A DNA stretch of 64,000 bases. Origin: Sequoia sempervirens. Its lineage: Eukaryota; Streptophyta; Pinopsida; Cupressales; Cupressaceae. The DNA lies in the NCBI GenBank assembly GCA_007258455.2, contig VDFB02047230.1, positions 156,097,413 to 156,161,412 of the forward strand. The letters are read 5' to 3'. Positions 57,290-64,000 of this stretch are shown piece after piece (positions within the stretch are counted from its first letter, which is position 1; each line of letters opens with the position of its first letter). The notes beneath the pieces were generated by a model. It worked only from the letters and a program-made list of their open reading frames with translations. It did no database searches and was not told the origin of the DNA. Position numbers and translations under genes: made by a program.

Positions 57290-58722
57290 CTGTTGTGAGC
57301 TTTCCACACATCGCCCCATTGCAAATGGGGACCCCCTAATTTTTGCTTTGTTCGGGTCTTTTGGCTTGGTTTTTGGTTTGTTTTGTTGTCGTCTCTCTTT
57401 TGTTCCGTCTGTCTTTCCGATGATGTGCCCGTCTAGATTGAAATTTTGGCTAAGTCTGAGAATTAGGATTTTGAATCTTCCCGCCAGTTTGAAGTCAAAT
57501 GGAGTGAATAAATTGAAATCTGAGCTTGGCGTTACAATCAGTAAGCTTCTAGCAGGTCCCCAACAAAATTTCGTTGGATTTTGACAACTTAATATTTTTA
57601 GTGAGTGCCTAATTTGGGACATTTTTCTCAGCACTTTTGAAGTTCCGATCATTACACTGCATCCAGAGCACATCAAATTGCTTGTTAGCAGAATTTGAGC
57701 CAGAACTGACAACTTTCTATTTTTAGCAAGTACCACTTTCAGGAGCTGATTTTAGGGCTTGCATGCAAAGTTTTTCAACGCATGTCTGAAGAATATTTCT
57801 GTGTTTTCTGAGACCTTTGCGATGATATAACATGCAAAGTGAGATGATGACTTTCAACACTCAGCCTTCAGAGGCTATTTTTAGGGTTTGCATGTTGGAA
57901 TTTTCTACGCATGTCTGAACATTCTTTGTGGGTTTTTTCAAGAGCTTCGCAGCAGTGTGACATGCAAGCGGAGTTGATCACTTTTTTAGAGACTTACTAT
58001 TTTTAGCAAGATCACTCCAGCAGCTGCCCAACACCTCAGTATCACGAACAAAGCAAAGTACAACAAAAACGGGGTCAAACGGAGATCGTTTGAGCAACAT
58101 GCAAGTCAAATTAGGGTTTCCAGCTTCGGGACCCAAAATGAGAGGTCAAATGCCATAATTTTTGAAAACCGGTGTATCCCACTGCGATCAGTATCTTTCA
58201 AGCTATCCACTGGTGAAATTTGAAGGCAATCTAAGCACTTACTATTTATAGTAAGGCACTCCAGAAACAGGCTATAAATAGCATGTTAGCGCAAGGCGCC
58301 AGTGTGAACAGGCAAGTTAACCCATGAGGATCACGTCATTTAGATTTCAAGTTAAACGGAGTTGTGGAAGTCCTGAAATCAAGCAGTTACTAATAATAGT
58401 AAATCACCTCAAGAAACATGCTATAAATAGCAAGTCAGCACGAGATGGTAGTGTGAACATCTTAATTAGGTCATGAAGGTCTTGTGGCGCGAATTCCAGA
58501 TCAATCCAAGCTTCAGAGGTATGAAAATCAGAGGACTTACTAAATATAGCAAACCAAGGCGAGCAAGCTTAAAAAACGTCTAAGTTTGAGAAAATTCCTT
58601 CACCCCCTGTGAAATGCGCCCAAGAAGATGACTGGCAGAGGTGATGAAAAAATTCTAAGTGTTGGCTTATTCCTTCACCACCCCCTAAATGTGCCCTCAC
58701 CTCAAGATGGAGTGTGAAAAAA
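57290..58722. repeat. non-coding retroelement-like tract with short palindromes
   Basis: Contains the hairpin CCCCATTGCAAATGGGG (57314-57330) and a series of short palindromes such as CTTACTATTTATAGTAAG (58238-58255), GCTATAAATAGC (58271-58282, 58420-58431) and TTACTAATAATAGTAA (58387-58402). The minus-strand ORF 57266-57736 is not recognisable. The tract continues after the solo LTR at 62054. Confidence 0.6.
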
Positions 58723-61700
58723 TGTAACGACCCGACCTTTTGGTAAAATTAAAATTTTCATAATTTACATCCTATAAGTATGTAAACGTGTTATTCATGT
58801 CATTGCAATAGAATTTCTCTTTTTCTTTATTGACAAAACATGAAAAAGTTGCCATATTAATATACAACAAAGATTCCATTTCAATATAATAACTTCACAA
58901 GTACATGAAACAAGAATACGTACCTTAACTAACATAGCTCCAATGAGCTTTAGAACAAATAGTAGTAAGAAGGTCCAGGAATCCGTCCTTTCAAATCTTG
59001 GTACATCGGCCGCTTGCTGAGGAGGAGAAACATCACTCGGGCGCTTTTCCGCCAACCACAGACTTATAATGCGGTCCCCTGCACACCTATCGTTAGATAG
59101 ATGGCCCTCCCTTCGAAGAAGAGATTGGTAGGGTATCCTTTAACGATTACCAACTGAGCATAGTGTTGTGTTCCTACATAACTAGGTCCTGTGCATACGA
59201 CATCTCTTGAACTAGTATGTACTTCGGGATCACAATGAACTGACAGTGTAGTCTCAACTAATTCACATCTAAGTGGAAGTTGTACATTTCACTACTTTGG
59301 CCAAAGTATTATCATTCAGTACTTCAAATGAAGGTCATCTATCATATACACTACTCAGGGCCGATTTGCATTAAGGCTTTCTTACACTACGCGTAGGTTA
59401 GTCTATCGGGGTTGCCGTACCCTAGACTTCCTACAACAAGTTAACTACTAGAAAAGAGAACAATTTAACAAGTACTCACAACTATCTCCCTTATACGGGA
59501 CTTTCTCATCCTAGGAGCTTTTAATAACTTGACTAAGTTAATCTTCAACTAGTTGTGATCGGTAACTTATTAAATACCCTCATTTCATTCCCTAGTATTT
59601 AAAGAGCTATATACAAACATATACTCCTTATATGGAGTCAATACAAATAATGCAATTTACTCTTCAATAGATCAGTAAATCCGTCTACTAATTAATATAA
59701 TTTACTCTTCAATGGAACAATAAATCCGTTTACTAATTAATGCAAGAGTTAATAGTATTGAACATGCATTAGCCTTCCTATTTCACAAATTTTCCACTTG
59801 TTTAATGGTTCAACAACACTTCTATAATTAAGGCAATCCTTTTAGAAATTCTTTCCAAGTATACCATAAAGAATGACCTTCATTCCCTATTATGTTTCAA
59901 TGAAAGTGGACTTTCATTTGTAAACTCTTCTAGACGAAAGAAGAATAGCAACTTCATGAAAAAGTAAAAGAGTTAACATGCCTGACAAGAGCTTTCCACA
60001 GGTGTTGATCTAGTGAGAATTTGCTACATCTATAGCCTCCAGCCAAAGGACTTCTTAGTAGATTAAAAGCTCACTCTACGAAGGATGAACACTCTGAATT
60101 TGCTCACAAAATTGCTAAATGCTCTCGAAGGATGAACACTCTGAATTTGCTCACAAAATTGCTAAATGCTCTCAAAAACTCTCTTAGCAGAATAATTCTC
60201 ACTCTCAGCAGATTAACACTCAGAAATACTTGTCATTTTTTTTTTGAATGAGACTAAACCCGAATTCCAAAATTGTGTGTTGGATGAATGAATAGGGACG
60301 GCTCAAAATACTAAACTCAGATTGCTCAAAGTGTGTACACAATGAATAGAAGGGCGTGTATATATAGGCCCAAAATGCAACGGATTCCACCAATGGAGGC
60401 ATGTGGATTGACATCTAAGTGTTCAAAATTAGTCAAAATGATACTTGGCGGATTCTTAAACCCTAAGTCATCGAAATTGAAGGTGATTCGACTCCCTTTT
60501 AAGCCAGCAAGAGAGGAATAAATCAACTCTCACATGGCGGATTGACAGCTCAAGGCGTGTTCAGATTTTAAGGGTTTTATTGAAGCAAAGATCCGTTCTA
60601 GATGAGAGGTCAATACTGCAACACACCACGTCGCCATTTTTGATGCCCTAAGAATAGTTTCGACCTTTATTCATTGACCTATTCTCTGCCTGCGCGTTTC
60701 AGACGCGTTTTCTTCATGCGCGCGATTTTCTCAAGCAGTTTCATGAATAAAATGTATTTTCCTCTTTCAATTTCAATGTTTCAAATGTTTGCATTCCAAA
60801 AATTTTGATTTCTCCTTGAGTTAAATATTTAATATTGATTTCAAAACAAATCTATTATCACCATGTATTGATTTCATATGATAATCAAATCAAATATTTC
60901 CAAAGTCATTTAATAAAGATTTCACTATGCAAAGTGATTATTTAATAATTTTACCAAGGTATTTTAAAATTCAATTTCCAAAATTACCCAAGGTAATATA
61001 AAATTGATTTCCAAAATCACTTTAGGTAATAATATTAAATTCCTATATTCTTATATATTTAATGTATATAATATATATATTTCTATTATAGATTTATTTA
61101 CTCCGATATATATGTATATATATATATTTAAATATTACTATTTAAATATATTTAAATATATACATATATGTATTTAAGTAAAACTATAATATAATATATA
61201 CTTATATATTATTAAATATATAAACATTTACATATTTAATTATTTACACTTATATGTATTAATTGTTAAATATGTATATTGCGAGCCAGTCAGCATACTT
61301 TCAATATACATACTTACGTATTCGTGTAAATATGAATATACGTAAATTCTAATAAAATATTATTATTAACATCATTATTCATAGGCAATAGGTAACGTGG
61401 GTATGTATATATATGCATATCACTGTATGTAGTGTACACGTAAATGTATGTATACCATGTCGACACGTACGTATGGGCATATCCATCTGCCGAACATACG
61501 TATGTATTGACATGTATATACATACTTGACTTATTAACATACATCCATTCACGTTTTCCATATCATGGTCAAAGCACAGTAAGTCAGACAAATGAGTAAT
61601 CATCACTTTTCAAAGCATAAAGAAGTAAACATAACTCCTAAAGCCTAAGGATGACTTATCTAGACCAACAAAAACTGACTTGGTTTCTTAGAACCTATAC

Positions 61701-62053
61701 TGACGTGTGTGTATGCTCATTTGGTACTCGTTACTGCTTACCCGACCAAGTTCCTCCCCGAGTGATATTCTCCTCTGCCTGGAGGATTGGTCCTCTTTCC
61801 TATACACGACGACACGACAACAGGAGTCATATGCCCAAAACATAGCAGAATACATAAAACATTTCAAAAGTTAGATTATTCACAAATCAATAACCTTATA
61901 TTCTCCTTTATGCAGTATTTCACCAAGAATAACATCAAATGAAATAACATTCATATTGAAAACAAGGTAGAAGCATCATTAACTCACCTCCAGAATTCAC
62001 ATTTACTCTACCTAGTAATGGCAAATTGTAATGTCTCAATTTGGGATGTAACA
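58723..62053. mobile_element. solo LTR (3.33 kb)
   Basis: Begins TGTAACGACCC and ends GGGATGTAACA, giving TG...CA ends with a short inverted repeat. It is flanked by AAAAA on both sides (58718-58722, 62054-62058). The flanks rejoin into the surrounding repeat pattern. No pol domains and no second LTR copy are present inside, so a solo LTR is the simplest reading. It contains an AT-rich stretch (about 61020-61270) and a TATGTA-rich stretch (about 61380-61540). Confidence 0.65.
60079..60172. repeat. 47-bp tandem duplication in solo LTR
   Basis: CGAAGGATGAACACTCTGAA starts both units (60079 and 60126); the second copy is essentially exact. Confidence 0.9.
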
Positions 62054-64000
62054 AAAAAAAATGTTAAGTGTTGACTTATTCCTGCATGACCCCCAAAATG
62101 TGCCCACTCTTCATGAAGAGGATGGAAATTTTTTTCTAAGTCATTGATAATTCCTGCCCCTACCCCCAAATGCGCCCACACTTCATGAAGACATAAGTCA
62201 AAGATAAATCCTCCTTGGGGTCCCAAATGCGCCCATCTCATCTTGCTTTGAAGGACGTTGAAAAGGTTGTGAAAAGTTAAATCCTCCTTGGGGTCCCATA
62301 TGCACCCAACTTGTTAGGTTTTGAAGGATGCTGAAAAGTGACTAAGGCGTCGAAGTTAAATCCCCCTCAGTATGCAAAATGCGCCCAAGTGCAAAGTGAA
62401 GCTAGAACATGTGTTAAGGCGTGGTTAATTCCACCTTGACATGTCAAATGCGCCCAAGTCTAAGGTGAAGTCAAGACAAGTTCTAAGGCGTTAATTCCTC
62501 CTCAATATGCTAAATGCGCCCAAGGGTATTGAAGGTGATGTGCTAAGTGTTGTTGTAATTCTTCCACCCTAGATGAAATGCGCCATGACTGGAGAATGAA
62601 TAGGAGAGAAATATCAAAGGCAAAATGCTAAGTGTTCAAAATTCCTCCTAGACCCCTCATATGCACCCATGCTCATGAAAAATATTAAAATTTATCTAAG
62701 TGTTGAAATTTCACCTCTAGAGGAATACGCCCAAGCTTGAGAGGAGTTGATGAAATTCACTGAGGCATGGATAAAATTGGCAGGGATGAGCCAGAATACT
62801 CCAGCTTCATGAGACTGAAGAAGATTTTCAAGGCAGAGCAAAGAAAACATGCCCAAAGATGAAGAATGAAGATAAATTTGATAGCAAAATATTTTTCTAA
62901 GGTTAAAATTCAAAAAATTAAATGTCCCCCTTCGTTCGTAGACCCATGAATTCAACGCTTTCTGAAGGGAATTTTCTTCTGCGTATCATACATCTTCGAC
63001 AAGGAATGGATTTCAAAATTTTCCACAGCTCGCCGGGGATTTCAAGATAAAGATTTTTGATGGATGCCTGGTTGATGAATTTTCTAGAGGAAATAAATTA
63101 TTTCTAAGGTAGATGGGTTGGAAATTTGGCTAAGGCAAAAAGGGGATATCATGTTGGTTGGAAAATTTTCTAGGGCAGAGAGAAATCAAACAACACCCTC
63201 TAAACGCGCCTTCAGGAGAGATGGAAATTCTAAGAAAGACTTGTCTGAGTTAAACGTGCCCATCGTAGAGAAGGAAGTTGAAAACTGTCTAAGGCGAAGA
63301 AAATGAAATGACAAGGCTCCAAATGCGCCCTTGAAGGAAGTTGGCTAAAATGTCTAAGTACGTGAAAGATCTTCCCAAGGCATTGGTGGAGACACATACA
63401 TCAAAATGATATGTGCCCTAGCACATAGATGTTGAAAGTTATGAAGAAAGCAAAAGTAGGCTAGAGAAAAATGGACATTGGAGAGCAAAACATGGATATC
63501 AGGTGAGTAAAGTGGATTCATATTATAAAATGTTTTAATGCTCTTCCTTTGTTTGCAGGATAAACATCGGAACCAAAGTGGGAGGAATTGAAGTGATGGA
63601 GCAAATACTCCAGGACTACATTTCAACCTCGAAAGAAGAAAAGTTGCAAGAAATGGCTAAGTGTTGAGACCTAGTATGTGCCCAACTCAAGTGGCAAAGA
63701 AGAAATGTTTGAGTTCAAGACGAAAGAATCCTTCCAAGCTCAGGATGGAGGGAAAGCTGAGAACTCAAGCGTTAATGGTCACCATCAAGTACTTCAAAGT
63801 TGAAGGACGACATCAAGGAGGAAAATCATCGTCAAGCAGGAGAAAGAGGTTGCAGGCTTGGAGTTAGATCGAGAACGTGCCTGCCATATCCATTCAAGGA
63901 ATTGAAGCCGTGTTGACCAAACTTAGGTCGTTGGCAGTCGGAGAAAGAACGATGTGAACACGTTTCCAGACAAGAATCTTCTAGAAGATGGTGGACATTA
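62054..64000. repeat. degenerate AAATGCGCCC-containing repeat tract
   Basis: AAATGCGCCC or a close variant recurs at about 62168, 62224, 62377, 62446, 62512, 62571 and 63318, with weaker forms at 62078, 62660, 62724, 63210 and 63253, commonly followed by a CTAAGTGTT/AAGGCGT block. The same motifs occur before the solo LTR at 58612 and 58690. No coding sequence was identified; the short ORFs at 63118 and 63661 are not convincing. Confidence 0.7.

Larger units (their letters stand above)
39295..64000 (+). other. proposed aminomutase intron 2 (runs off the window)
   Basis: It starts with a GT donor. No later aminomutase exon is recognisable in any frame up to 64000. Nested features are listed separately. 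The alternative is that the gene is broken after exon 2. Confidence 0.5.

Noticed and set aside
61314..61606. Two overlapping minus-strand ORFs rich in Tyr/Thr/Ile
   Set aside because: They translate a TATGTA/TACGTA low-complexity stretch within the solo LTR.

Overview
This is a window of plant nuclear DNA: TE-rich, intron-rich, with no bacterial-type operons, and with most coding-looking stretches belonging to decayed retrotransposons. The one clear host gene is a plastid-targeted glutamate-1-semialdehyde 2,1-aminomutase (tetrapyrrole/chlorophyll synthesis) on the + strand. Only its first two coding exons are here, at 30226-30456 and 39121-39294. They are separated by an 8.7 kb intron and followed by a second intron that runs past the window end (>24.7 kb). 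Such long, TE-filled introns suggest a very large seed-plant genome, most plausibly a gymnosperm, but that assignment is inference.

Layout. 1-903: a Ty1/copia LTR remnant, then featureless DNA. 904-19320: a tandem pair of ~1.16 kb units, the first of which was split by a 15.9 kb Ty3-type LTR element (1715-17653). That element has 4.6-4.7 kb LTRs, a GTGAC target duplication and a decayed minus-strand gag-PR-aRH-RT-RH-INT. 19372-20330: probable 3' part of a LINE. 20331-22050: unassigned, with LTR-like signals. 22102-27957: a nearly full-length L1-type LINE on the minus strand (ORF1 with DUF4283, ORF2 with EN, RT, zinc-binding domain and RNase H), broken by stops and frameshifts. 28560-29490: a PPR pseudogene, divergent from the aminomutase gene.

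Aminomutase intron 1 (30457-39120) holds Ty1/copia fragments, a multi-exon hAT transposase on the opposite strand, a small gene-like fragment, and an AT-only tract followed by GTACCC repeats. The proposed intron 2 (39295 onward) holds a tandem repeat (40.0-41.8 kb), a long hairpin (43.1 kb), an inverted/direct repeat cluster (44.1-45.2 kb), and a chromodomain Ty3 element (45510-53539) with tRNA-like sequences in its LTRs. Further on are a candidate SINE (56.95-57.24 kb), and a tract of short palindromes and degenerate AAATGCGCCC repeats that is interrupted by a 3.3 kb solo LTR (58723-62053).

How it works together: the aminomutase is the only gene likely to be expressed for the host, and the rest is layered insertion history. 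The order of events can be read at several places: the tandem duplication preceded the large LTR element, and the repeat tract preceded the solo LTR. The most unusual object is the large LTR element. Its minus-strand coding region disagrees with plus-strand LTR signals (TATA box, paired splice sites, and a TGGCGAC primer-binding-like site next to the left LTR), and its extra RNase H lies between protease and RT.
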